The position numbers were made by a program, and so were the translations under genes. Below, piece by piece: positions 25,167 through 33,619 of a stretch of 64,000 bases of DNA. Location: positions 248,001 through 312,000 of the forward strand of contig JBGTSJ010000003.1 in the NCBI GenBank assembly GCA_041940305.1, read 5' to 3'. The stretch is from JBGTSJ01 sp041940305. Lineage in GTDB: Bacteria; Planctomycetota; Planctomycetia; Planctomycetales; Planctomycetaceae. Position 1 is the first letter of the stretch. Every line of letters begins with the position of its first letter. The notes below the pieces were generated by a model. That model saw nothing but the letters and a program-made list of their open reading frames with translations. It was not told the DNA's origin and did no database searches.

Positions 25167-26456
25167 ATGCCGCTCCTGCTCGATGCCTCGGAGACCGAAG
25201 CCCTCCCGGAGCCGCACTGCCTGTTGCCGCGCTATCGCAGCGTGCGCGCTCTAACGGAATGGCTGTGCGAGCCGCTGTGCATTGACGACTACGTCGCTCA
25301 GTCCATGCCCGACGCCAGCCCGGTGAAGTGGCACCTGGCCCATACGACGTGGTTCTTCGAGACCTTTGTGCTGAGCCGGGCGGTGGCGGGGTATGAGCCG
25401 TTCCATCCCCAATTCGGCTATCTGTTCAATTCCTATTACAACTCGGTGGGTGAGCGCGTCGCACGGCCGCAGCGGGGTTTGATGACCCGGCCGACCGTCG
25501 CGGAAGTCGAGGAGTACCGCGCGTTTGTCGATGAGCAGATGTCCTGCCTGCTGGTGCAGGGAGACGTCTCGCCGGAGCTGGCGGGGATCATTGAACTCGG
25601 CCTGCATCACGAGCAGCAGCACCAGGAACTGCTGCTGACGGACGTCAAGCATCTCCTGTCCCACAATCCACTGCAGCCAGTTTATCGTCCCGCACTGGCC
25701 GATGCCGGGGAAGAGGCTCTGCCTTCGCGCTGGTTCTCCTATGAGGCGCAACTGGCGTGGATCGGTCACGAGGGAGAGGGTTTCGCATACGACAATGAAT
25801 CCCCGCGGCACCGGGCGTTCGTCGAGGACTTCCAACTGGCATCGCGGCTCGTCACCAATGGCGAGTTCCTGGAGTTCATCGGAGACGGGGGCTACCGCCG
25901 GCCGGAGCTGTGGCTCTCCGATGGCTGGGACGCCGTGCGGGCGAATCAATGGGACGCTCCGCTGTACTGGCGGCGCTGCGACGGAACATGGCTGACTTTC
26001 ACGCTGTCGGGTGAACGGGAAGTCAGCCCGGCGGAGCCGGTCTGCCACGTGAGCTACTACGAGGCGGATGCTTTCGCCCGATGGGCGGGAGCCCGGCTGC
26101 CGAGCGAGGTCGAGTGGGAGCTGGCGGCCGCGGATCGCCCGATCGAAGGCAACCTGCTGGAAACCGGGGCGTTGCATCCGTGCCCGCTGGAGGTCCCGGC
26201 GGATGAAGAGCCGGCACAACTGTTCGGAGACGTCTGGGAATGGACGTCGAGCGCCTACTCGGCGTACCCCGGCTATCAGCCGGCGGCCGGGGCGCTCGGT
26301 GAATACAACGGCAAATTCATGTGCAACCAGTTCGTGCTGCGCGGCGGATCCTGTGCGACTCCGCCGGGGCACATTCGGGCCACTTATCGGAATTTCTTTG
26401 GTCCGGCCGCCCGCTGGCAGTTCTCTGGAGTTCGACTCGCGCGAGATTTCTCATGA
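25167..26456 (+). CDS. egtB: Ergothioneine biosynthesis sulfoxide synthase EgtB
   Basis: Non-heme iron enzyme joining a thiol donor (gamma-Glu-Cys or Cys) to trimethylhistidine with O2 to form the sulfoxide precursor of ergothioneine. 429 residues. An N-terminal DinB-like domain holds SPVKWHLAHTTWFFETFVL (His56/His59) and the HX3HXE iron motif HEQQHQE with His148 and His152. From about residue 190 the FGE-sulfatase-like domain runs through FAYDNESPRHRAFV, LPSEVEWELAA, GDVWEWTSSAY and FVLRGGSCATPPGHIRATYRNFF. It overlaps egtD by four bases (ATGA). No egtA or egtE is adjacent, so donor supply and C-S lyase must be encoded elsewhere or use other proteins. Confidence 0.95.
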   Translation: MPLLLDASETEALPEPHCLLPRYRSVRALTEWLCEPLCIDDYVAQSMPDASPVKWHLAHTTWFFETFVLSRAVAGYEPFHPQFGYLFNSYYNSVGERVARPQRGLMTRPTVAEVEEYRAFVDEQMSCLLVQGDVSPELAGIIELGLHHEQQHQELLLTDVKHLLSHNPLQPVYRPALADAGEEALPSRWFSYEAQLAWIGHEGEGFAYDNESPRHRAFVEDFQLASRLVTNGEFLEFIGDGGYRRPELWLSDGWDAVRANQWDAPLYWRRCDGTWLTFTLSGEREVSPAEPVCHVSYYEADAFARWAGARLPSEVEWELAAADRPIEGNLLETGALHPCPLEVPADEEPAQLFGDVWEWTSSAYSAYPGYQPAAGALGEYNGKFMCNQFVLRGGSCATPPGHIRATYRNFFGPAARWQFSGVRLARDFS

Positions 26457-27424
26457 TGCATCACATCCGACAATTGACGACCGCTCCCGCGCTCTCTCCG
26501 CGTGAACAGTTTCTCCGCGACGTATGCCGGGGGCTGGAGCGTCGTCCGCGCACGCTCCCCTGCAAGTATTTTTACGACGAGCGGGGTTCGGACCTGTTCG
26601 AGCAGATCTGCGAGCTGGACGAGTATTACGTCACGCGGACAGAACTGGGAATCACACAGCGGTACGCTGCCGAAATGGCCGCGGCCGTCGGCGATAACGT
26701 GCGGCTGGTGGAATTCGGCAGCGGCAGCAGCCTGAAGTCCCAGATCCTGCTCGACCACGTGCGGCTGCCGGCGGCATACGTCCCCGTGGATATCTCAAGC
26801 GAGACACTGCATCGGTCTGCTGAACGGATCCGCCAGCGCCATCCGGGACTCGAAGTGCTGCCAGTCTGTGCGGACTTCACGAAGCGGATCCGGGTTCCGC
26901 AACCCGTGCGGACGCCCCGCCGCACCGTCATCTACTTCCCCGGCTCGACGATCGGCAACTTCGGGCCTCGCGGAGTCGAGAAACTGCTGAAAGGGATGGC
27001 GCGGGTGTGCGGCAAGCAGGGGGGTCTGCTGATCGGCGTCGATCTGAAGAAGAACCGGTCGGTGCTGGAGCGGGCCTACAACGACGCCCGCGGCGTCACC
27101 CGGGACTTCAACCTGAACCTGCTCGTGCGGATGAACCGGGAGCTGGGGGCCGACTTCGATCTCGACGGGTTCGAGCATCGCGCGCCGTTTAATGAGCGGG
27201 CGGGGCGAATTGAAATGCAGCTGGTGAGCCGCCGAAGTCAGTGCGTCCAGATCGGCGAGTTCGTCACCGAGTTCGAGCCGGGCGAGTTCATCCGCACCGA
27301 ATGCTCGTACAAGTACGAGATCGGCCAGTTCGCGAGGTTGGCGTCCCGGGCCGGCTGGCGGCTGCGGCAGGTGTGGACCGACGACGAGCGCTGGTTCAGC
27401 GTGCAGTATCTGACCGTGGTCTGA
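26453..27424 (+). CDS. egtD: L-histidine N(alpha)-methyltransferase EgtD
   Basis: SAM-dependent enzyme that trimethylates the alpha-amino group of histidine to hercynine, the first step of ergothioneine synthesis. 323 residues. The family signatures are present: KYFYDERGSDLFEQICELDEYY, the SAM motif VEFGSGSSLKSQ, YVPVDISSETL, VIYFPGSTIGNF and FIRTECSYKY. The start ATG at 26453 overlaps the egtB stop; the next codon is also ATG. The operon order egtB-egtD supports the function. It is convergent with the zinc-ribbon gene, whose stop is 23 bases further on. Confidence 0.96.
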   Translation: MMHHIRQLTTAPALSPREQFLRDVCRGLERRPRTLPCKYFYDERGSDLFEQICELDEYYVTRTELGITQRYAAEMAAAVGDNVRLVEFGSGSSLKSQILLDHVRLPAAYVPVDISSETLHRSAERIRQRHPGLEVLPVCADFTKRIRVPQPVRTPRRTVIYFPGSTIGNFGPRGVEKLLKGMARVCGKQGGLLIGVDLKKNRSVLERAYNDARGVTRDFNLNLLVRMNRELGADFDLDGFEHRAPFNERAGRIEMQLVSRRSQCVQIGEFVTEFEPGEFIRTECSYKYEIGQFARLASRAGWRLRQVWTDDERWFSVQYLTVV

Positions 27425-27447
27425 TGCGATGGATTGGCGTCGGCGAG

Positions 27448-28443
27448 TCAGTCGTCCACGTCGCCCGTGTGCTGAGCCGACTCCCGGTCGAACGCCGCCG
27501 AGCGGGAACGGCCGAAATGCGGACCGTGCAGCAATTCGTGGGCGGTGCTCTCGATGCGGTGCATGCGACCGTCCAAATGGGCGACGCGAGCAGCGACCTC
27601 GTGCGTCGTCTGCTGCATCCCGCCCGAAACGAGCGTGATGACGCCGAGCAGGAGCAGCATCTGGCCGGCGGTGGTGACCAGCCAGCCGGTGGGTGCGTAG
27701 GCCGGGGGCCCGCCGAAGTAGCCCCACAGGACCAGGGCCGTACCGACAGTGAGGACGGCGACCCCGAGGTACGCCATCAGCTGTCCCCAGGTCGATTCGC
27801 TGCGGCCGGGGGGGCGCTTCTTTGCCGAGGCGGCGACGTCGAAGTGGGGCGGGGGTACGGAGGCATGGGCGCCGTCATCGCGGCGGACGCGCTGCGCCTC
27901 GGGAGGAGACGGACGGTCGGGTGCGCGCGCGGTCGGCGATGACTGCGGCACATGCGACCGGGCTCGCTCATTGATTGGATGCGCCGCGTCGATCCGAAAC
28001 TGCCGAGCCGGCGACGTCTTCCGGGATTCCTCAGCGGCCGGGGGTGACTCCTGACGGCGGGGTGGGATTAGCCGCTCCGCAACCTCGGGGGTCGTCGCGT
28101 CGTCGTCGTTGTTGGAAAGCTCGGAAGACGGCGCCTGGGCGGCGGGGCGCAGAGCGCTGGTTGGCTTCTGCGGAGTGGGCTCAGATGGCGCGGCCGGAGC
28201 GGCTGCGGCCGGTTCCGGCGTTTCGATGCGAGCAGCGGTGCCGGCGGGGTTCGCTTTGGCTTCGCCCGAGTTGTTCTTCGACAACCGGGCCAGCACATCG
28301 CGGGCGCGCTGCACGTCCGGGTGCAGGCTCGGGGCGAAGACTTTGCGGACCTCTCCGCCGCACGCCGTGCATAGCAGCGACTGCCCGTCCGCGGCAACTT
28401 CGGTGGCGACGTCCGACTGGCACTGCGCGCACCACATCAGCAT
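27448..28443 (-). CDS. Zinc-ribbon protein with disordered linker and two membrane helices
   Basis: 331 residues of no named family. The N-terminus is a rubredoxin-like zinc ribbon (Cys5, Cys8, Cys25, Cys28). A long Pro/Ala/Ser/Glu-rich disordered region runs to about residue 215. Two transmembrane helices follow (LMAYLGVAVLTVGTALVLWGYF and LVTTAGQMLLLLGVITLVSGG). The C-terminal tail has a heptad-like helix (HEVAARVAHLDGRMHRIESTAHELL) suggestive of a coiled coil. I start it at ATG 28443, preceded by AGGA, just before the ribbon; an upstream in-frame start would add 16 Arg-rich residues. Its function is unknown. Confidence 0.75.
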   Translation of the reverse strand: MLMWCAQCQSDVATEVAADGQSLLCTACGGEVRKVFAPSLHPDVQRARDVLARLSKNNSGEAKANPAGTAARIETPEPAAAAPAAPSEPTPQKPTSALRPAAQAPSSELSNNDDDATTPEVAERLIPPRRQESPPAAEESRKTSPARQFRIDAAHPINERARSHVPQSSPTARAPDRPSPPEAQRVRRDDGAHASVPPPHFDVAASAKKRPPGRSESTWGQLMAYLGVAVLTVGTALVLWGYFGGPPAYAPTGWLVTTAGQMLLLLGVITLVSGGMQQTTHEVAARVAHLDGRMHRIESTAHELLHGPHFGRSRSAAFDRESAQHTGDVDD

Positions 28444-28578
28444 GACTCCGTCCTGGCGCCGGGCAGCGATCCTCCTGCCCCAATTCCGCAATGAAACGGC
28501 CGGGAAAGTACGCGAATCCCGGCCACTCGGGCAAGACCGGTTCCTGTGGAGCGGGCATTCCCGTTCTCTGGGCCCGGT

Positions 28579-29532
28579 TCAGGTTGCGGCCGGGCTTCTC
28601 TGGAGAAACCGACGGATGTGGGCCAGGACCTCGTCCGGTGCGTCCTCGAAGACGTAATGGGACGCATCCGTCAGCCGGTGCACCTCTGCCTTTGGAAATC
28701 GCTGCTCCCATTCTTCGAGGAAGGCGGGGGTGAAGCACCAGTCCTGCATGCCCCAGATCAGTTGCATCGGAGCGTCGCGGAACTGTACGAGCGACTCCTC
28801 AACCTGCCTCAGTGTTCCATAGCTGGGATGCGACGGCCGGAGCGGGATGTCCTGCACGAACCGGTGAATGGCGATGCGATGCCCCCATGTGTCGTAGGGA
28901 GCGAGCAGCCCGCGCCGCGCGGCCTGCGTGAGATGATTGCGATCGCTCATGGCCATCCACAGCGCGGCCCGCGCGAACAGATTCAGCCCCCGCACTCCGA
29001 GTGCACCCAGCAGCGGAACGCGGCAGACGGCGATCCGCCAGGGGATCCGCGTGGACCGGAACGCGGCGGTGTTCATCAGCACGAAGCGTTCGAACCGGTC
29101 GGGCATCCTTCCCGCGGCCCCCATCCCGATGCATCCGCCCCAGTCGTGTGCCACCAGCGTGACGTTGCGGAGATCGAGCTGCTCAATGAGCCGGCCGAGG
29201 TTCTCGATATGCCGGTCCAGCGTGTAGTCGTACTCCTGAGGCTTGTCGGACAGTCCGCACCCGATGTGATCCACTGCGACGCAACGGTACTGCGATCGCA
29301 ACTCCCGGATCAGCCGTCGCCAGGCGAAGGACCAAGTCGGGTTGCCGTGGACGAAGAGGAGGACCGGAGCCGAACGCGAATCACTCGACTCGACGCTCAC
29401 CGATCCGTCCCGTGGTGCGAGCGGCCCATCATCCAGATAGTGGTAACGCAGCCTGTCGAGGTCCAGAAAATGGGACGTGAACGGGTATTCCTCGGCGAAT
29501 CCCTCTCGATCTGATCCGGGCGGCGACGTCAT
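28579..29532 (-). CDS. Alpha/beta hydrolase, haloalkane dehalogenase-like
   Basis: Cytosolic hydrolase of 317 residues. VHGNPTWSFAWRRL carries the oxyanion-hole HGNP motif. The nucleophile elbow is HDWGG with Asp130 (not Ser) as nucleophile, the haloalkane dehalogenase pattern. The acid is probably Asp264 in WGMQDWCF and the base His292 in DASHYVFED. TWSFAWRR and GCGLSDKP are typical of the dehalogenase subfamilies. The start is ATG 29532, where the domain begins; an in-frame ATG at 29601 would overlap thrC by eight bases. It follows thrC on the same strand. A fluoroacetate dehalogenase or epoxide hydrolase remains possible. Confidence 0.85.
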   Translation of the reverse strand: MTSPPGSDREGFAEEYPFTSHFLDLDRLRYHYLDDGPLAPRDGSVSVESSDSRSAPVLLFVHGNPTWSFAWRRLIRELRSQYRCVAVDHIGCGLSDKPQEYDYTLDRHIENLGRLIEQLDLRNVTLVAHDWGGCIGMGAAGRMPDRFERFVLMNTAAFRSTRIPWRIAVCRVPLLGALGVRGLNLFARAALWMAMSDRNHLTQAARRGLLAPYDTWGHRIAIHRFVQDIPLRPSHPSYGTLRQVEESLVQFRDAPMQLIWGMQDWCFTPAFLEEWEQRFPKAEVHRLTDASHYVFEDAPDEVLAHIRRFLQRSPAAT

Positions 29533-29593
29533 GGCCGGGGGAGTATCGAGGGGCTTCCGACGATCGTCAATGCACGTGCTCCGGTCGCCGGCA

Positions 29594-30967
29594 TCATGCA
29601 TTGGCCAGCTGCCGGACGACCGCCATGATCTTGGCGAAGTCGTTTTCGACGACGACCGGGGAGTTGGCGAAGTTGCGCGGGTCGCGGCTCCCCTCGCCGG
29701 CGGAGTGGTAGTCGACCGTCGCGGTGGGATCCTTGAGCTGATGCCCGGTGAGGATGCAGACGACGCGGTCGCCGGGGGCGATGACCCCTTGTGCCCGCAG
29801 CAGCTTCGCTCCGGCGACGCTGGCCCCGCTGGCCGGCTCGCATCCGAATCCGCCGGCCCCAACCTGCGCCTTGGCGTCGAGGATCTCGTCGTCAGAGACT
29901 TCGCGGACGACGCCGTCGCAGGCTTCCAGTGCCCGCAGGCATTTCTTCAGGTTGACGGGGCGGTTGATTTCGATCGCGCTGGCGAGCGTCTTGGCCTTGG
30001 CGCCCCGCGTATCGAGATCCGCGTAGAACCGGTCGATCAGCCCCTGATCCGGTCGCCCGCCGTTCCAACGCAGACCGCTCTTTTCATAGAGCTCGTACAG
30101 AGTATTCGCGCCGGCGGCATTGATGACGGCGAGCCTCGGCAACCGGTCGATCAGTCCGAGTCCCTTCAACTCGAGCAGTGCCTTGCCGAAGGCGCTGCTG
30201 TTGCCCAAATTTCCGCCGGGGACCACGATCCAATCCGGGACCTCCCAGCGCAGCCCCTCCAGGATGCGGTAGATGATCGCCTTCTGCCCCTCCAGGCGGA
30301 ACGGGTTAACGCTGTTGCAGAGATAGATTCCTCCTTCGTCGCACACGCGCCGCACCTGGGCCAGCGCATCGTCGAAGTCGCCGAGGATCTGGATCGTGGT
30401 CGCTCCGTAGTCGAGAGCCTGCGACAGCTTGCCGTAAGCGATCTTCCCGCTGCCCACGAACACGATCACCCGGAATAGCTGCGTCGTGCTGGCATAGATC
30501 GCGAGTGAGGCGCTGGTGTTGCCGGTAGATGCACATGCCGCGACCTTGGCCCCGACCAGCCGCGCGTGCGTCGCCGCGGCCGTCATGCCGTTGTCCTTGA
30601 AGCTCCCGGAGGGGTTGAGTCCCTCGTACTGGAGGAACAGGCGGCCCTCCTTCAGCCCGACGTAGCGGCCGACGTAGTCGGAGCGCTGCAGGATCGTCTG
30701 CCCTTCGCCGATGGTGACGATCTGGTCGTCGGGAGCGAACGGCAACAGTTCGCGAAAACGCCAGACGCCGCTGGCGTCGAGCGGGTTGTGCCGCGTCCCC
30801 CACCGCCGTTCGAACTCCCGCAAGGAGGAGGGGACCGGGACGCGATCCCAGTCGTACTGCACGTCGAGCAGTTCGTTCGTTTCGGGGCAGACCGTGAGCG
30901 TCTGCTCGACCCCGTAAGTCGTCGAAGCCCCCGGGGCGATGCTGGCCTGAAACGCCGCGTCAGCCAA
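29594..30967 (-). CDS. thrC: Threonine synthase
   Basis: PLP enzyme converting O-phospho-L-homoserine to threonine. 457 residues, fold type II. The PLP lysine is Lys124 in GSFKDNGM. The N-terminal part (CPETNELLDVQYDW, WRFRELLPF, GEGQTIL) and the phosphate-binding GGNLGNSSAFGKAL match the longer threonine synthases. ACASTGNTSASLA is the substrate-binding loop. It is the first gene of a leftward pair with the haloalkane-dehalogenase-like hydrolase. No other threonine-pathway gene (hom, thrB) is near. Confidence 0.95.
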   Translation of the reverse strand: MADAAFQASIAPGASTTYGVEQTLTVCPETNELLDVQYDWDRVPVPSSLREFERRWGTRHNPLDASGVWRFRELLPFAPDDQIVTIGEGQTILQRSDYVGRYVGLKEGRLFLQYEGLNPSGSFKDNGMTAAATHARLVGAKVAACASTGNTSASLAIYASTTQLFRVIVFVGSGKIAYGKLSQALDYGATTIQILGDFDDALAQVRRVCDEGGIYLCNSVNPFRLEGQKAIIYRILEGLRWEVPDWIVVPGGNLGNSSAFGKALLELKGLGLIDRLPRLAVINAAGANTLYELYEKSGLRWNGGRPDQGLIDRFYADLDTRGAKAKTLASAIEINRPVNLKKCLRALEACDGVVREVSDDEILDAKAQVGAGGFGCEPASGASVAGAKLLRAQGVIAPGDRVVCILTGHQLKDPTATVDYHSAGEGSRDPRNFANSPVVVENDFAKIMAVVRQLANA

Positions 30968-31124
30968 TGAACCAGAAATGGTGTGAACTCCCGGACGAGA
31001 ACGCTTGCCTGAAGTCTATCCCATTTCGGCCGCCGCCGCTGGGATGCGTCCGCGAGACTTCGCTCACAGATGCAGCGGGGGGTTGGTACGCGGTCCCCGA
31101 GGGACATATGCACGGCGCCGCCCC

Positions 31125-31157
31125 CAGCGGACGGCACAGTGGACTGTGCCTGCGACT
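31125..31157 (-). repeat. Dispersed palindromic repeat, copy 2
   Basis: Read leftward: AGTCGCAGGCACAGT-CC-ACTGTGCCGTCCGCTG. The stem is lengthened by a GT/AC closing pair absent from other copies. It lies between thrC and the small ORF at 31229. Confidence 0.85.
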
Positions 31158-31228
31158 TTTTGCGGCCGCGTCCGCGCGGGCATTGCCGGGGAAGAAGCGC
31201 GGGCGAAGACGATCGCTGCGTATGATGG

Positions 31229-31393
31229 TCAGCGGACGCCGTCACGGCGCATTTGCGTCACCTGGCGACGATACTTCGTGGCCTTGTTGATGAACATTTT
31301 CTTCTTCGGCTCGCTCCCGGCGAGGGTGGCGAGGTGCGTGTACTTGTCCGCCAGGGCCTGCTTGACGTCAATCAGATTCTTGTCGCGGTTCAT
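31229..31393 (-). CDS. Small basic conserved-looking protein
   Basis: 54 residues from ATG 31393, highly charged and helical (LIDVKQALADKYTHLATLAGSE, KKKMFINKATKYRRQVTQMRR). AGG lies upstream. The regular spacing of hydrophobic and basic residues and lack of low-complexity runs suggest a genuine small protein, and I recall similar short proteins in planctomycetes, though this is memory and not a search. No function is known. It is divergent from the metal-uptake operon, about 150 bases from its first start. Confidence 0.5.
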   Translation of the reverse strand: MNRDKNLIDVKQALADKYTHLATLAGSEPKKKMFINKATKYRRQVTQMRRDGVR

Positions 31394-31506
31394 CCGACCT
31401 GTATCCGGCTGCAATGGGTCGCTGTGATGGAAGCCCGGCAATATAGCAGCCGGAGTTCCGACTTGCACGGCCGGCCGTCGTGTTTTACAATCACAAAACG
31501 GTTTTT

Positions 31507-31530
31507 TTGACAAATCAAAATATCAGTCAA
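31507..31530. promoter_or_regulatory. Candidate operator before the metal-uptake operon
   Basis: The stretch from about 31480 to 31535 is markedly AT-rich in a GC-rich chromosome. It contains TTGAC at 31507-31511 and GTCAA at 31526-31530 as an imperfect dyad (7 of 12 pairs match). It lies 16-40 bases before the binding-protein ATG. Its position fits a metalloregulator box; it does not match a consensus I know (Fur, Zur, DtxR or MntR). Confidence 0.3.
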
Positions 31531-31545
31531 CCAAGCGAATTTCAG

Positions 31546-32550
31546 ATGTCCAGACGAGCGGGGAACGTGCGGATGATCGCTGCGGCTCTCGCACTGCCCT
31601 TCCTGTCCCTGTTGGGCTGTACCGGTGGCGATGCCGCTTCCTCCGGGCCCGCGGGCGCGGACGACGGCAAAATCACCATCGTCGCCACCACGGGCATGGT
31701 GGCCGATATCGTTCGCCAGGTGGCCGGAGAGCATGCCGAGGTCATCGCGGTGATGGGGACGGGCGTTGATCCGCATCTCTACAAACCGTCCACCAGCGAT
31801 CACGAGAAGCTGCGACAGGCCGACGTCGTGTTTTATTCAGGGCTCCTGCTCGAGGCCGGCATGGACGAAGTCCTCAAGCGGGCCGGTGCGAGCGGCAGGC
31901 CGGTGTTTGCCGTGACGGAGAACATCGATCCGTCGTACCTCAACTACGCGGCCGAGTTCGAAGGGCATCCCGATCCGCACGTCTGGAACGATGTCTCCGC
32001 CTGGAGCGAGGCGGTCGAGTTTGTAGCGACCGCACTTGCTGAGCAGGATGCGGCACATGCCGGGGAGTACCGCGCCAACGCGGAGCGGTACCGTGCGGAA
32101 CTCGCCGAACTCGACGAGTACGTGCGCGGCGTCATTGCCAGCATTCCGGAATCGCAGCGGTACCTCGTCACGGCCCACGACGCGTTCGGATACTTCTCCC
32201 GCGCGTACGGCATTCCGGTCGAGGCTGTCCTGGGCATCACCACGGAATCCGAAGCTGGCGTCGACGATATCAACCAGCTGGTTGAGTTCCTTGTCACCAA
32301 CGAGGTCCCGGCGGTGTTCGTCGAATCCAGCGTGAACTCCCGCAACCTGGAGGCCGTCATTGAAGGCGCGGCCCAGCGCGGCTGGACCGTCAACGTTGGC
32401 GGAACTCTCTATTCCGATGCAATGGGGGCGCCCGGCACCTACGAGGGGACGTACATCGGCATGATCGACCACAACGCCACCACCATCGCCCGCGCTCTCG
32501 GCGGCGAAGCGCCGACGGCCGGCTTCCGCGGACAGTTGACCCAGAAGTAG
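31546..32550 (+). CDS. Metal ABC transporter substrate-binding lipoprotein (Mn/Zn type, cluster A-I)
   Basis: Captures Mn2+, Zn2+ or Fe2+ outside the membrane and delivers it to the permeases. 334 residues. A signal peptide ends at the lipobox LSLLGC (Cys25), so it is a lipoprotein, matured by Lgt. ZnuA/TroA/MntC-family ligands are visible: DPHLYKP, DPHVWND, VFVESSVN and YIGMIDHN (His, His, Glu, Asp). That fourth ligand is Asp and there is no long His-rich loop, which is more typical of Mn-type (PsaA/MntC) than Zn-type (ZnuA) receptors. It is first in the operon with the ATPase and two permeases. Confidence 0.93.
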   Translation: MSRRAGNVRMIAAALALPFLSLLGCTGGDAASSGPAGADDGKITIVATTGMVADIVRQVAGEHAEVIAVMGTGVDPHLYKPSTSDHEKLRQADVVFYSGLLLEAGMDEVLKRAGASGRPVFAVTENIDPSYLNYAAEFEGHPDPHVWNDVSAWSEAVEFVATALAEQDAAHAGEYRANAERYRAELAELDEYVRGVIASIPESQRYLVTAHDAFGYFSRAYGIPVEAVLGITTESEAGVDDINQLVEFLVTNEVPAVFVESSVNSRNLEAVIEGAAQRGWTVNVGGTLYSDAMGAPGTYEGTYIGMIDHNATTIARALGGEAPTAGFRGQLTQK

Positions 32551-32678
32551 CCGGGGCACTCCGTGAACCGGAAGCGGTATGCGTCGGCCGGCACGACTTC
32601 CTATTTGAGCTGATTCCGCGGCACGGAGTGACGCGGCTACTTTGCAGGACGCCCGTCATTGGGGCGGATGGTCACCGG

Positions 32679-33479
32679 ATGTCGACACTCACCGATTCGA
32701 TGCCGAATCTCGCCGGCCGCGATCATCCCGCGGCGGCCCCTCTGTCGATTCATGACATGACAGTGGCCTACCATCGGCGGCCGGTGCTGTGGGACGTCGA
32801 CTACATCGCATCACCGGGGCGTCTCGTCGCCATCGTGGGTCCCAATGGGGCCGGCAAAAGCACGCTCATCAAGGCGGCGCTCGATCTCGTTCCCAAGGTC
32901 TCAGGCGAAGTGCGTGTGTTCGGCGAGCCATACCGCGAGCAACGCAGCCGGGTCGCCTATGTCCCGCAGCGCAGCAGCGTCGACTGGGACTTTCCGGTGA
33001 GTGCGCTGGACGTCGTAGCGATGGGGCTCTACCGGCAGATTGGCTGGTGCCGGCCCGTGACGCGCCGCTGGCGTGACAAGGCGCGAGCGGCTCTGGATCG
33101 CGTCGGGATGGCCGATTACGCCGGTCGTCAGATCAGCCAGCTCTCCGGCGGACAGCAGCAGCGGGTGTTCCTGGCCCGCGCCTTGGCGCAGGAAGCGGAC
33201 CTATACCTGATGGACGAACCGTTCGCCGGTGTGGACGCCGCCACCGAGCGGGCAATCGTCGAATTGCTGCGAGAGCTGCGATCGCAGGACAAGACAGCGC
33301 TGGTGGTCCATCACGACTTGCCGACGGTCACCGAGTATTTCGACGACGTGCTGCTGCTCAACATGCGCGTCGTCGCCGCCGGCCCGGTGGAGGACGTCTT
33401 TACCGACGACAACCTCCGCGCCACCTACGGCGGCAAGCTCTCGCTCCTCGACCAGGTCGGCAGCAAGATGGCGAGGTGA
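32679..33479 (+). CDS. Metal ABC transporter ATP-binding protein
   Basis: Cytosolic ATPase (266 aa) powering the Mn/Zn-type importer. Walker A GPNGAGKST, signature LSGGQQQRVFLARAL, Walker B LYLMDEPFAGVD and the switch His in VVHHDLPT are all intact. VAYVPQRSSVDWDFPV is characteristic of the MntB/ZnuC/TroB subfamily. I start it at ATG 32679; an earlier in-frame ATG at 32628 lacks a ribosome-binding site and would add 17 atypical residues. It lies 128 bases after the binding-protein gene and is followed by a palindromic repeat before the first permease gene. Confidence 0.94.
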   Translation: MSTLTDSMPNLAGRDHPAAAPLSIHDMTVAYHRRPVLWDVDYIASPGRLVAIVGPNGAGKSTLIKAALDLVPKVSGEVRVFGEPYREQRSRVAYVPQRSSVDWDFPVSALDVVAMGLYRQIGWCRPVTRRWRDKARAALDRVGMADYAGRQISQLSGGQQQRVFLARALAQEADLYLMDEPFAGVDAATERAIVELLRELRSQDKTALVVHHDLPTVTEYFDDVLLLNMRVVAAGPVEDVFTDDNLRATYGGKLSLLDQVGSKMAR

Positions 33480-33481
33480 AG

Positions 33482-33513
33482 AGTCGCAGGCACACTCTGT
33501 GTGCCGTCCGCTG
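33482..33513 (+). repeat. Dispersed palindromic repeat, copy 3
   Basis: AGTCGCAGGCACAC-TCT-GTGTGCCGTCCGCTG. It lies in the gap between the ATPase stop and the first permease, so it would be transcribed as an intercistronic hairpin. Confidence 0.85.
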
Positions 33514-33619
33514 CGTGCCGAACGATCCCCCAGCGATCAATTGGGACAACCTCCGACGCACTCCCATGCGCGATAGAATCCATAGTAACAGCGTCACTTC
33601 GTGACGCGGCTACATTGTT

